Assembly (NCBI GenBank): GCA_030538185.1
Contig: JAUNUK010000003.1
Location: 236,125 to 300,124, forward strand
DNA: 64,000 bases
Direction of reading: 5' to 3'
From: Actinomycetaceae bacterium
GTDB lineage: Bacteria; Actinomycetota; Actinomycetes; Actinomycetales; Actinomycetaceae
Part shown: positions 17,493 to 27,300 of the stretch, piece after piece
Layout: the number at the start of each line of letters is the position of its first letter
How positions within the stretch are numbered: position 1 is the stretch's first letter
The notes under the pieces: model-generated
What the model was told of the DNA's origin: nothing
The model's database searches: none
The model's input: the letters and a program-made list of their open reading frames with translations, nothing else
Position numbers and translations under genes: made by a program

Positions 17493-18044
17493 GTGACTAA
17501 GGACCTCATATTTGACACAGAAGCCATACGCATCTTGCCGATGGAGGAAGCGCATTACCAAGAAGTGCTGCGAATCCACCAGCAAGGGCTACAAAATGGC
17601 TACTCCACTTTCTCTGTGCGCTCTTTGACTTGGTCCGAGTTGCAAACAGAAAAGATGGCGGGACAAAAACTTGTTGCCATGATCAACCACGACGTTGTCG
17701 GCTGGGCAACCTTAACCCCTGCTTTTGCCCGTATGGCCTACCGAGGTGTTGGCGAAGTTTCCATCTACATTGACGAGGCCGCCCGAGGCAGGAAAGTCGG
17801 TAAGACCCTTCTGAAAGCGCTTATTCAGTCCTCTGAAGAAGGCGGATTGTGGGCGCTGCACTCGCTGATACTGCCCGAGAATACCGGATCTATCGCCCTG
17901 CACCAAGCCTGTGGTTTCAGGGAAGTCGGCTACTTTGAACGCATTGGTTTCATGAGCCACGGGCCCCTGGCAGGCAAGTGGCTAAACGTCCTGGTCTTTG
18001 AACGCCGTTCCTCAAAAGTCGGACTGGACCGCGAACTGGTGTGA
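17493..18044 (+). CDS. GNAT N-acetyltransferase, phosphinothricin acetyltransferase-like
   Basis: 183 residues from a GTG start. IRILPMEEAHYQEVLRIHQQG, GEVSIYIDEAARGRKVGKTLL (acetyl-CoA loop R-G-x-K-V-G), NTGSIALHQACGFREVGYFE and GKWLNVLVFERR are the order of motifs in PAT/Bar-like acetyltransferases. These acetylate small amines, amino acid analogues or methionine sulfoximine. The real substrate is unknown. It is a single gene, divergent from the secreted protein. Confidence 0.85.
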   Translation: MTKDLIFDTEAIRILPMEEAHYQEVLRIHQQGLQNGYSTFSVRSLTWSELQTEKMAGQKLVAMINHDVVGWATLTPAFARMAYRGVGEVSIYIDEAARGRKVGKTLLKALIQSSEEGGLWALHSLILPENTGSIALHQACGFREVGYFERIGFMSHGPLAGKWLNVLVFERRSSKVGLDRELV

Positions 18045-18064
18045 CAACACTGCTGGGAGGGTGG

Positions 18065-18766
18065 CTACTGCCATTCTGCTGGCGCTGTCAGGCGCACGAA
18101 CTCTTCGTAGTGCCTTGCAGGCACACGCACAACGACGCCTAAGTCTTCAGTAATCACGTCGTCTTCAAGTATTTCATCCAAGGCGGTCGTTAAATGCAAG
18201 GCAAGTTTGCGCGACAGGTCCTTCCCCAGTCTGAAGGCCTGCGAATGCCTTTGGGCAGGTGGTGAACACGAGTCATTGACAGCCGTGAAGTGCAAGCAAA
18301 CCCGTGTCGAGGTGTCATCTTCTGGCACCAGTGTCACCTCGCGCAGAGCATCAGGTGTATCAGCAACCCTGCATAACTCATGGGCAAAGGCCTCTAATTG
18401 TGCTTCCGAGGGCAAACCGTCGTGACCCACACCCTCCGCATCTGCGCTCAAGGGTTCCAAACGACCAAGACGAGGGCTTATCGAGGGCGTTATTCTTGAC
18501 AACTCTTGAAGTAAAGGCAGAGCTGAGGTGCCAGAATAGACATTTACGATCCCAGGTTCTGAGGCAGCGCCCTCGGAAATGGATAAGGGAATGGGTGGGC
18601 TTTGGGGCAGTTCTAAGCCAAGACTGCTCAGGGCGTCATACCACTCTTGGGCCGAACGTGAACGCGCACCCAGCACCGAGCGAATCACGCGGATGATCGC
18701 ACGGATTCCCAGGATGCAGGCGCCAGCACTCACAATGATGAAGAGTCCAAAGACCACGTATGCCAT
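18065..18766 (-). CDS. Unknown protein with an N-terminal membrane anchor
   Basis: 233 residues. A hydrophobic helix at about 3-27 (AYVVFGLFIIVSAGACILGI) is followed by basic residues, so the C-terminal 200 residues should face the cytoplasm. That part contains VCLHFTAVNDSCSPPAQRHSQ and a long helix with FRLGKDLSRKLALHLTTALDEI. I recognise no family. It is convergent with the GNAT gene (20-base gap) and divergent from the GalT-like gene. Confidence 0.75.
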   Translation of the reverse strand: MAYVVFGLFIIVSAGACILGIRAIIRVIRSVLGARSRSAQEWYDALSSLGLELPQSPPIPLSISEGAASEPGIVNVYSGTSALPLLQELSRITPSISPRLGRLEPLSADAEGVGHDGLPSEAQLEAFAHELCRVADTPDALREVTLVPEDDTSTRVCLHFTAVNDSCSPPAQRHSQAFRLGKDLSRKLALHLTTALDEILEDDVITEDLGVVVRVPARHYEEFVRLTAPAEWQ

Positions 18767-18860
18767 GAGTCCATCCTAGATAAACCTGTCGTGTGGTCGA
18801 AAAAATAATATATCGCCCTTGAACAGTGAAGTTCTGCACGGAGTCGGTAAGGTGGAAGAT

Positions 18861-20186
18861 ATGGTTGGAAAAGACGGAATAGGAATCCCGGAACCGATCG
18901 TGCGGATGGCCGATGGCACTATCAAACAGGTCAATATGCTGACGGGGACCGAGGTGTGGACGGTCCCGGGACGAGGACACAGACCACTGGGCATTCCCGT
19001 GGCAGATCCTCAACCACTAAGTTATGGCGACCACACGACGAACTGCGCTTTTTGTTCACAGCGGTACTACGAAACACCCCCTGAAAAAGCTCGTTTGGTC
19101 AAGCATCGCGACGGGACATGGGAACAACTGCAGGACCTACCGGCAGACAAGCTCTTTGATACAACCGCAGAGTTCAGGCGCATCCCAAACCTATTTGAAA
19201 TCATTTCTTACCAATACTGGAACCTGAACTATGGACATACGCCCTCAGAATCCGTACACCGGCGTATGGCGGAATATCTGGGCTCCGAATCAGGGTATGA
19301 CCATATTCTGAGGGTCGTGCGTTCCAAACTCAAGGCATCTGGTCTGGACGAAGACTCGGTCGAACAAGTATCCGAAGACAAGCTACTAACCTTTGCGCAC
19401 TCATTTTTTTCTGGAGGGCACGACCTGATTGTTGGTCGCAGGCACTTTGTGGACGGAGCTGAAACCAGTATGGACCTGGCGGGGGCCGGGACCTTAACGC
19501 CAGAAGAACACAGGCACTACACCTCGTTCACGATTGAGGCCATGAGAGACCTGTACAAGTTGAATCCTCAAGTGCGGTACGTGGCAACCTTCCAAAACTG
19601 GTTGAAGCCGGCAGGGGCATCCTTTGACCACCTGCACAAGCAGCTAGTTGCTATTGATGAACATTCTGTTCAGACCGATGCCGAAAACGAACGCCTGCAT
19701 GCAAACCCAGCTATCTATCAAGAGATCTTTGATTACGCGACACGCAAAACCTTGATGTTGTGTGCTAACGAGCACGCTGTCGGCTTCGTCGGTTTTGGAC
19801 ACCGTTTTCCCACGGTCGCCGTGTGGCCCCTGGGGGCGCCAAAACAACCCTGGGAATACTCTCGTGAAGAAGTCGACGGGGTATCCGATATATTACATGC
19901 TTTACACGCCGCAACCGGGGTTGACGTGCCCTGTAATGAGGAGTGGTATCACAGGCCGCCCGATGTTTCATCACCTATGCGGTGGCGGATCCTGCTTAAG
20001 TGGCGCATTTCGACACTGGCTGGTTTCGAGGGAGGGACACGCATCTACCTCAACACCATCGACCCGTGGGGGGTGCGTGACCGGATGGTGCCCAGACTGG
20101 AAGAACTGCGAGATGCCGGTTTGATTGCGCCGATGGATATTGGCCTGGAGTGCAAGATCGAAAAGATGCCCGCTTTTGTACAATAG
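18861..20186 (+). CDS. GalT-like DUF4921 family protein (HIT-fold nucleotidyltransferase relative)
   Basis: 441 residues from ATG 18861, chosen because AAGGTGG lies 5 bases before it; a TTG at 18819 would add 14 residues but has no ribosome-binding site. Features of the galactose-1-phosphate uridylyltransferase superfamily are the zinc pair in CAFCSQRYYETPPE and GASFDHLHKQLVAID, which stands in for the HPHxQ active site. The family is common in Actinobacteria and its substrate is not established. It sits alone between a divergent unknown gene and a DUF4235 gene. Confidence 0.78.
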   Translation: MVGKDGIGIPEPIVRMADGTIKQVNMLTGTEVWTVPGRGHRPLGIPVADPQPLSYGDHTTNCAFCSQRYYETPPEKARLVKHRDGTWEQLQDLPADKLFDTTAEFRRIPNLFEIISYQYWNLNYGHTPSESVHRRMAEYLGSESGYDHILRVVRSKLKASGLDEDSVEQVSEDKLLTFAHSFFSGGHDLIVGRRHFVDGAETSMDLAGAGTLTPEEHRHYTSFTIEAMRDLYKLNPQVRYVATFQNWLKPAGASFDHLHKQLVAIDEHSVQTDAENERLHANPAIYQEIFDYATRKTLMLCANEHAVGFVGFGHRFPTVAVWPLGAPKQPWEYSREEVDGVSDILHALHAATGVDVPCNEEWYHRPPDVSSPMRWRILLKWRISTLAGFEGGTRIYLNTIDPWGVRDRMVPRLEELRDAGLIAPMDIGLECKIEKMPAFVQ

Positions 20187-20258
20187 GCTAGAGGCGTTGA
20201 AGGCACGGTTGTTTACTTGCCAGATTCGGTGGCACAAAAATACTTCTTAAGGAGAATC

Positions 20259-20510
20259 ATGGACATCGGTTGGAAAATCGCCCAGGGTGCTGCCATCGTT
20301 GTAGCGGGACTGGTCAGCGACAATATCGTCGACCTCGGCTGGAAGATCTTTACCGGCCACAAACCTCCCAGGGACGCCGAGGACGAGGCGCGTATCGCCG
20401 AAGTCCTCGTCTTCGCCGTGATTTCTGGGGTCATCGTGGCCTTGGCGCAGCGCTTCGCCGTAAGGAAAGCTGCTGCTTGGTACGGAGATCGCAAACCTGA
20501 AAAGGTCTGA
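20259..20510 (+). CDS. DUF4235 small membrane protein
   Basis: 83 residues from the ATG at 20259, preceded by AAGGAG 5 bases away; an upstream in-frame TTG at 20217 lacks a ribosome-binding site. Two membrane helices (about 5-22 and 48-66) flank a GHKPPRDAEDEARIAEV linker, the DUF4235 pattern seen in actinobacteria. Function unknown. It converges with the end of the Mrp operon with only three bases between the stops. Confidence 0.82.
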   Translation: MDIGWKIAQGAAIVVAGLVSDNIVDLGWKIFTGHKPPRDAEDEARIAEVLVFAVISGVIVALAQRFAVRKAAAWYGDRKPEKV

Positions 20511-20513
20511 GCA

Positions 20514-20942
20514 CTAACTGTTCTGCGAGTTTTTAGCGTCCTGCGCGATGTGTAGGTTATGTTCCTCTTGCATTTGTTCTTGCGCGATGCGCAAGTCGGC
20601 GGTCAACTCATCAGCTTCTAACACATCTTCAGTAATGTGACCTGTGCGGTAACCTGCGCGAGCCAAGAGATGCGAACCAACTGGCACCGAAACCATCTGC
20701 AGGAACAAAACCAAACCTAGTATCAGGGCAATTCGCCACGAGCGAAGCTCTATAGCCAAGCCAATACACATAAAGATCAGGCCCATGAGCTGTGGTTTCG
20801 TTCCGGCGTGCATACGTGCAAGCAGACCTTGAAGTCGCACCAACCCAATACCAGCCAAGAGCGTAAGCAAAGCGCCTATCACGAAAAAGACACCCGCAAT
20901 GATGGACAAAGAGTCTGCCGGGGCCACGATGAGATCACTCAT
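20514..20942 (-). CDS. mrpG: Mrp Na+/H+ antiporter subunit G
   Basis: 142 residues. The start is ATG at 20942, inside the end of mrpF (ATGAGTGA overlap). Three membrane helices in the first 95 residues include IGLVRLQGLLARMHAGTKPQLMG, the hallmark of MrpG/PhaG. A hydrophilic tail of about 45 residues (EDVLEADELTADLRIAQEQ) extends the usual length. It is the last gene of the Mrp operon. MrpG is a small, essential part of the membrane complex that exchanges cytoplasmic Na+ for H+. Confidence 0.9.
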   Translation of the reverse strand: MSDLIVAPADSLSIIAGVFFVIGALLTLLAGIGLVRLQGLLARMHAGTKPQLMGLIFMCIGLAIELRSWRIALILGLVLFLQMVSVPVGSHLLARAGYRTGHITEDVLEADELTADLRIAQEQMQEEHNLHIAQDAKNSQNS

Positions 20943-21429
20943 GAGGACCCCCGGCATGTTGAGGGTGTAGAGGAACGCCTCGGTCTTGCGCATCTTGCGA
21001 TTCCTCGGTTGCTTCGTCATCGTGGGCGTGGGGCGAAGTATCGGCCCCCGGTGTACCCCTCGCGGCGCGCATGGCGCGTGAGGCCTCGAGCTTCTCCCAG
21101 CGTGCCGCGAGTTCCTCGCGGTAGCGGGTCTGTTGCTCAACTGCCGCACGGCTCAGTGGCGCACTCTTGGTTACTTCTTTGGGTGCCACGAAACGCGCCA
21201 AGGAAGTCGAAGAAATGAAACCCACAAGTGAGAGCATCAAAACCACCACTAGGGGATCTTGGCGGTGTGTGGAAGCCGACAAGATCAACAAGAACCCCAT
21301 CAGGATAGCCGTCATCATGTCCAGAGCTACCGCGCGATCCAAAGTGGAAGGTCCTATAGCTAAGCGCAGCAAGATGAATACGCCAGAGACCAGCAACAAA
21401 AGGGCTGCAATCAAATACCAGATGGTCAT
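20935..21429 (-). CDS. mrpF: Mrp Na+/H+ antiporter subunit F
   Basis: 164 residues; MrpF is usually about 90. The first 90 residues have three helices and the landmark RLAIGPSTLDRAVALDMMTAI. The C-terminal 70 residues are a charged extension (REELAARWEKLEASRAMRAARG) that is probably cytoplasmic. Start and stop overlap mrpE (4 bases) and mrpG (8 bases). Confidence 0.9.
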   Translation of the reverse strand: MTIWYLIAALLLLVSGVFILLRLAIGPSTLDRAVALDMMTAILMGFLLILSASTHRQDPLVVVLMLSLVGFISSTSLARFVAPKEVTKSAPLSRAAVEQQTRYREELAARWEKLEASRAMRAARGTPGADTSPHAHDDEATEESQDAQDRGVPLHPQHAGGPHE

Positions 21430-22085
21430 TGCGCACCGCCCTCGGGATGTGTGGACCGGATAAGCCCGACTTGGCGTAACTCTTCCTTCGAGGCGAAAGC
21501 CCAGAGGAGGCGCTTTTCAAGCTGCAAGGTGGCGCGTTTTGCCTCTTCTACCCCCGAGATACCCTCTACATCTAGGACGTGCAGATAGAGTCGCCCAATT
21601 CCTGTGAAGGCCTGGACGACCACCGAACCCGGTACCAGGGTCGTCATGGCAGAGATGATGGTCATGTACAGAGGTGAGGCGTAACGCAGGTCCACACGGA
21701 TAACCGCAGAGGTAGGGGGCCGTTGTCGTAGGACAATCCCCGCAACCTGGATGGAGGAAACCAAGAGATCAAAGACGAAATGGGCGACCACCCACAAGAA
21801 CCTCAAGGGCCGCAGAGTGGCAAAGCCTTGGGTGCGAGGCATTGGAAAGGCCAGCTGGATTCCAATGGTCACCAACAGACCTCCAGCAATCTCTATCGGG
21901 GCGATTGAGGGGCGCAAAATCAGCCAAGCAGCCATGAGTAAGATCGAGATTTGCCAAGAGATGCGGTAGCGCAAGAAACGCCATATACGACGTGGAAGCG
22001 CCACTTGGGGCGCCTGCGTGGTGTCTGTTGATGTCGGTGTTGGTATTGGTGTTGGTGTCGGTGTCGGCTGGGAGGGCTGTGTCAT
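21426..22085 (-). CDS. mrpE: Mrp Na+/H+ antiporter subunit E
   Basis: 219 residues. A Pro-Thr repeat (PTPTPTPIPTPTSTDTT, encoded by a GGTGTT-like tandem repeat near 22030-22070) precedes the MrpE domain. ISWQISILLMAAWLIL, RPLRFLWVVAHFVFDLLVSS and AMTTLVPGSVV identify the family. The repeat lengthens the protein by about 50 residues and could vary between strains. Its ATG overlaps the mrpD stop by 4 bases. Confidence 0.9.
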   Translation of the reverse strand: MTQPSQPTPTPTPIPTPTSTDTTQAPQVALPRRIWRFLRYRISWQISILLMAAWLILRPSIAPIEIAGGLLVTIGIQLAFPMPRTQGFATLRPLRFLWVVAHFVFDLLVSSIQVAGIVLRQRPPTSAVIRVDLRYASPLYMTIISAMTTLVPGSVVVQAFTGIGRLYLHVLDVEGISGVEEAKRATLQLEKRLLWAFASKEELRQVGLIRSTHPEGGAQ

Positions 22086-23815
22086 TTGACGACCCCCCTG
22101 TCCGTAATATCTGCAGATTTACCCTCGCCCCGACTGTCTGTACCCAAAACCGCGTGCACATAGGGCGTTTTGAACTGTAGAGAATCTGCCGCACGGGTGG
22201 AGTAGTCATACAGTGGGCCAGAAAATAAGCTCATTGCAAGTTGAAGGACGACCAATGCGGCAGCCGCGCCCACCATGACACGCGTATTCGGTAACTGCGA
22301 CAGGGTTTGGGCTGAAGTGGAATGTGATGCCTTGGTGGGTTTCGCGGAACTGGCGACCGCCTGTGCAGTGTGCGCGAGAGGATGAGTTTCGGCAGGTGTC
22401 GGAGCCGTTGACGGGTGGATGTTGGCCGTAGATTCGGTGGTCCTCGGGGACTTCACGGTCCGGTGTTTTACTCTAAGCAAGGGGGAGGTACCCTCGGCCC
22501 AAAAGGCGTTATTCCACACTTTTGCCATGACGTACAAGGTCATCAATGAGGTCATGACGCCTGCAGCCAAGAGTGACCACCCCAGGACTGTGGCGTCGTG
22601 GGCAGATGCTTCGATCAGACCCACCTTGCCCAGGAAACCCGTAAAAGGCGGAACACCAGCCAGGTTCAAGGCCGGAATGCCGAAGAGGATCGCCAACAGC
22701 GGGGCCGTTCGCACCAGAGAACCCAATTCTCTTAGCGAGGTCGAGCCGCCGTATCGTTCAATCAAGCCCACCACCAGGAACAACGTCGTTTGAACTACAA
22801 TGTGGTGCAGGGCGTAGAAGATCGCGGAAGCCAAACCCTGAGTTGAGGTCATCGTGATGCCCCACAAGAGGTATCCGATGTGCGACACCAAGGTGAAAGA
22901 AAGTACACGCTTCAAGTCATCTTGCGCAATTGCGCCGAGGATGCCGACAAGCATCGTAGCAATACCCGCAATGCCCAAGACCGTATTGGCTTCAGAACTC
23001 GGGAAGAGGATCGTTTGGGTACGGATAATTGCGTAGATCCCAACCTTCGTCAGCAAACCAGCAAAAACCGCGGTTACAGGTGCAGGGGCAGTTGGATAGG
23101 AGTCCGGGAGCCAGGCCGATAGCGGGAAAACTGCCGCCTTAATACAAAATGCCGTCAACAAGGTCACCTGGATGACCAGGGCCACCCGAGGATCGATCTC
23201 TGTGAGTCTGGTCGACAAATGGGCGATATTGACCGTCCCGGCAGCCGCATAGGCAGCGGCCAAGCCAACAAGGAAGATAATCGAGGACAGTAGCGAGACC
23301 ACCACATAAACGGTTCCCGACCTTATTCGCGAGGGCGTCCCACCCAGGGTAATCAACACGAAAGATGCGGCCAAAAGGATTTCAAAACTGACGTATAGGT
23401 TGAAAAGATCCCCAGTCAAAAAGGCGTTGGAAACGCCTGCAGACAAGATTAAGAAGGTCGGGTGGAAGATGGACACAGGAACCGGCTGACCATCGTTGCT
23501 GGCATCAGAATCAGCGACACCTTGGGCAATAGAATAAATCTGAACACCCAATGTCACCGACACCGAAATAAGCAGCATCACCGCTGCGAGCCGATCTGCC
23601 ACCAAGGTGATCCCCAAGGGGGCAGTCCAAGAACCGACATCCAAGACGACAGGGCCAGCATCTGCCAGATAGGTCAGAACTGCGGCCACGACCCAAACCG
23701 AGGTCAAGGCCCCAACGGCTATCCCCACCTGCAGCCGAGGCCAGCGCGACAGCATGAGGGCAAGACCAGCCCCCAAGAAGGGGATTAGGACGGGAAGTGT
23801 GAGGAGCCAACTCAT
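22082..23815 (-). CDS. mrpD: Mrp Na+/H+ antiporter subunit D
   Basis: 577 residues with about 14 membrane helices, homologous to the proton-pumping NuoN/NuoM subunits of complex I. FNLYVSFEILLAASFVLITLGG carries the conserved glutamate and CIKAAVFPLSAWLPDSYPTAP the conserved lysine of the channel. About 100 residues near the C-terminus (TVKSPRTTESTANIHPSTAPTPAET) form a low-complexity loop before the last helix. Overlaps mrpC and mrpE by 4 bases each. Confidence 0.93.
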   Translation of the reverse strand: MSWLLTLPVLIPFLGAGLALMLSRWPRLQVGIAVGALTSVWVVAAVLTYLADAGPVVLDVGSWTAPLGITLVADRLAAVMLLISVSVTLGVQIYSIAQGVADSDASNDGQPVPVSIFHPTFLILSAGVSNAFLTGDLFNLYVSFEILLAASFVLITLGGTPSRIRSGTVYVVVSLLSSIIFLVGLAAAYAAAGTVNIAHLSTRLTEIDPRVALVIQVTLLTAFCIKAAVFPLSAWLPDSYPTAPAPVTAVFAGLLTKVGIYAIIRTQTILFPSSEANTVLGIAGIATMLVGILGAIAQDDLKRVLSFTLVSHIGYLLWGITMTSTQGLASAIFYALHHIVVQTTLFLVVGLIERYGGSTSLRELGSLVRTAPLLAILFGIPALNLAGVPPFTGFLGKVGLIEASAHDATVLGWSLLAAGVMTSLMTLYVMAKVWNNAFWAEGTSPLLRVKHRTVKSPRTTESTANIHPSTAPTPAETHPLAHTAQAVASSAKPTKASHSTSAQTLSQLPNTRVMVGAAAALVVLQLAMSLFSGPLYDYSTRAADSLQFKTPYVHAVLGTDSRGEGKSADITDRGVVK

Positions 23816-24393
23816 CGCGAGACCCCCTGATCTTCGCCCTCGGAAGTGATCTGTGTAGAGGGTGCGGGTTTGTCTTTATCCCGGTGGTCCGTACTTTCGT
23901 CGTCTTCGGTGTCGCTGGTGTCATCGTCGGTGTCGTCGGTGTCGTCGTCGAGGTTTTCGGAAAGCTCTGTAGCGCTTTCATCCAGGCTCTCTTCAAGGTC
24001 CTCGGATTCTTCTTGCGCACGTTCGTCGTCTTCGTCCCTTTGTTTGGCTAAACGGGCATCCTCAAGGTCATCCACGACCTCGTCGTGACCAAAGAGACGC
24101 ATGGAACGGTAGGCCATTGCCAACATAAACGCAGTGGTGCCCAGAGTGATGACAATGGCTGTGAGGATCATGGCTTGGGGCAAAGGATCTGCCATGGTCT
24201 CTTGCGGATACTTGCCAACTAAAGGCGGGTTGCCGGCAGCACCCCCTGCACCTAGCAGCAATAGATTCACGCCATTGCTCATGAGCGCTAGGCCGATAAC
24301 GATCCTGGACAAGGTGCGTTCGCCCAATAGGTAAACGCCTGTTCCGACCAATACACCGGCGACTATAAGCAAGGCCAAGGAAGGCATATTCAT
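23812..24393 (-). CDS. mrpC: Mrp Na+/H+ antiporter subunit C
   Basis: 193 residues. The first 110 match MrpC/NuoK (three helices, IGLALMSNGVNLLLLGAGG and DPLPQAMILTAIVI). The remainder is an acidic cytoplasmic tail with repeated DDTDDTDDDTSDTEDDE encoded by GTC/ATC-type triplet repeats near 23915-23955. Overlaps mrpA and mrpD by 4 bases each. The acidic tail could bind cations near the complex, but that is speculation. Confidence 0.92.
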   Translation of the reverse strand: MNMPSLALLIVAGVLVGTGVYLLGERTLSRIVIGLALMSNGVNLLLLGAGGAAGNPPLVGKYPQETMADPLPQAMILTAIVITLGTTAFMLAMAYRSMRLFGHDEVVDDLEDARLAKQRDEDDERAQEESEDLEESLDESATELSENLDDDTDDTDDDTSDTEDDESTDHRDKDKPAPSTQITSEGEDQGVSR

Positions 24394-27300
24394 GAGCGTG
24401 CCTCCTTAGAACCTTGGGATTGGGCGTCCAATCGGCTAAGTTCCTCTAACCCTTTAGCAAGACCTTGGATTTCAGCGTGGTGTTTTTCTCTCTCGCGGGC
24501 TTCGATGTGCACATCCATTTGTGAACCCAAGGATTGCAGAAGATCTAGGACGACACCTATGACCAGCAGGTAAACACCGACGTCCAAGATGACCGCAGTG
24601 GTGAAATGCATGGTACCCAGAGGGCCCAGGTTCAGGTTAATCGCCACTGATTGCAAAACCGTGCCGCCCATGAGCAAGGGGGCGGCTCCGCCTGCGGCTG
24701 CGGTGAAAAGGCCGAGACCAAGGAGGCGTCCGGCGTGGAACGGGGTGGCTTCCAGCAGTTCATAGCGTCCACCTGCCAGATAGCGCACGACTAAGGCAAG
24801 GCCACCCATGATGCCTCCGGCAAACCCCCCACCTGGGTTGTTGTGCCCAATTATTAGCAGCCATACGGACATCATCATCATGATGGGGAAAAGGATCCTT
24901 GTTGCGACCTCAACGATGACGGCGCGCTTATGGGGGGCCAAGGAAGTCGAGGCAGCGAGCCAAGAGCTCGGACTTGAAGCAGAATGTGCCTCAATCACCG
25001 AGTCGATGACCCGGTGCGTTGGGTCTGTGTTGAACCATACGGGTGGGGCGTCTTTGTGATTCTTGCGCAGCAAAGATGCTGGGTTTCGCCCGTGGATAAA
25101 GATCAGCGAAGCTACCCCTGTCGCGGTGACCAACAGGACCGAAAGTTCGCCAACCGTATCCCAGGCACGCACGTCTACCAAGGTCACGTTCACGACATTC
25201 ATGCCGTGCCCAAATTGGAGAGCTTCCTTTGGCAAAATTTTCGACACGGGATCTGCGAAGCGAGTAGAGGCTGCAGCGAGGCCAATCCCCACTACCCCAC
25301 AGCCCACCAGGGCACCCAGGACTCCGCGGCGCCACACCGAGGTGACGTGTGGGCGCTCTGAGAAGTACTCAGGCAAAGTCCGCAAGACCAAAACGAAGAC
25401 AACCAAGGTTACGGTTTCAACTAAGACTTGGGTAAGAGCCAAATCCGGGGCTCCGTGCAGGGCAAACATTAAGGCCACGCCATAGCCCACCATCGACAAA
25501 GCCAAGACAGCCTTGAAACGCCTGCGCGCCCGAACAGTAATGACGGCTGCGATGATCATCAAGACTCCCACCCCAACCTGGAGCAAGGAATCGTAGAGGC
25601 GTATCTGCCAAGTGCCGGGTAAGGGGACCCGAATGAGGGGGAAGAAGATGATCAGGAAAAAAGCCACCAGAATCGTTGTGACGTCAAAGGGCAGGGAGCC
25701 TCTTTGAACCAGACCAGTCACGCGGCGTGCCAGGGCATCCAGCCATCGAAGGGATTTATTGAAGGCACCCAGGACAGTCTTGGGGAATACGTGTGCCGAC
25801 TGCCAAGCATTGATCTTTTCACGAGCGGAAAAAATACCTAAGCCGAGGGCGATAACCACTAGGGTAACCAACGCTTCACTTACGCCTGACCACAAAGAAA
25901 GGTGGACGTGGTTGACGGAAGTTACGAGGGCTCCCTCTGAAGTTTGCCAAGGTGTTGATGGCAAGGAGTCAATCTGAGCTTGGGTTGCAGCTTGCAAGAC
26001 AGGATAGGCAAAACCCAAGACAAAGCTTGTCGCTCCTAGCAAGAAAGGGGGCGCTAGAAGCAAGAAATTGGGGCGCTCCACTTTGGACACCTCAGTATCT
26101 TTCTTTGTCGCAAAAGATCCCCACCACCACACGCAGGTGTAGCCGACCGTGATTGCCGAACCCAACACAAAAACAAGAAGAGCCAAGAATGCGTAGATAG
26201 ACGGGAGGGTCCCCAAGGCTTCCGCAGGGACCACAAGCTCGAATGGGTTGGCCTTCGTGCCCGATGTTGTGGCAGACAACAAGCCCATAATGGCTGCTTC
26301 TTTACCGACATATCCGGCAGAGATGGGGACTCCTGCCATGGAGATAGCCGCAAACGCACCAGCCACCGCCAAGGCCGGTGCTCGCTTCCCGACCCCGGAA
26401 ACCACACGCAAATCCCTGGTTCCCGTACAGTGCTCAACCGCACCCACAATCAAGAATGCAGCTGACTTGAAGGTGGCATGTGCGATAACCATGACGATGG
26501 CCACGGCCGTGAATAGCGGAACACCTGTGCCCGCAAAGGCAATCATCATTCCCAGTTGACTGACCGTCCCATAAGCCAATAACAACTTCAGATCTTTTTG
26601 ACGCAAGGCGCGGTAGCCACCCAAGACCAATGTTGCCAGCCCCAAAAACAGGCAAGCCTCAACCCACCCAGGTATTTGTGCGAAACCCGGAGACAGGCGC
26701 AGAACCAGGTAAACACCGGCTTTCACCATTGCGGCAGCGTGTAAATATGCGCTAACTGGGGTGGGCGCAGCCATGGCGGAAGGCAGCCAGAAGTGGATGG
26801 GCGCCAAGGCAGATTTCGTCACGGCACCAAAAAGCACTAAGCCGGCTGCGACCACAACCAGTATCGGAACGCCCTCGGAACTCCATGTTTCGCCCGTAGG
26901 CAAACCCAAGGTGCCTGCGCGCGCAGAATCGACTAACCCGGAAAGCGCAAAGGACCCTCCCGGGATCTGGGAGAAAATCAGGAACCCGGAAAGCATAGCC
27001 AAGCCCCCGCCGGTGGTGACCAGGATTGCCTGGCGGGCAGCGGCCCTGGCGGCGGCAGATTCGTAGTGGTGTCCGATCAGGATAAAAGAGCTCACGGTCG
27101 TGAGTTCCCAAAAGACAAAAAGACCCAAAGTGGACTCGGAGGTGACCAGCCCAGCCATGGCACCAGCAAAAACGGTGAAGGTCGCTGTGAAGGTGCGCAT
27201 GTGGATGGCGCGTTGGGGGAAATATGCGGCGGAATACAGCATAACCAGGCTTCCAACAATCCCGACAGCCAGGCACATCACCCAAGACAAAGGATCCATG

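Noticed and set aside
23846-24088. Serine-rich plus-strand frame opposite mrpC
   Set aside because: Product of the triplet repeat read in reverse; not a gene.
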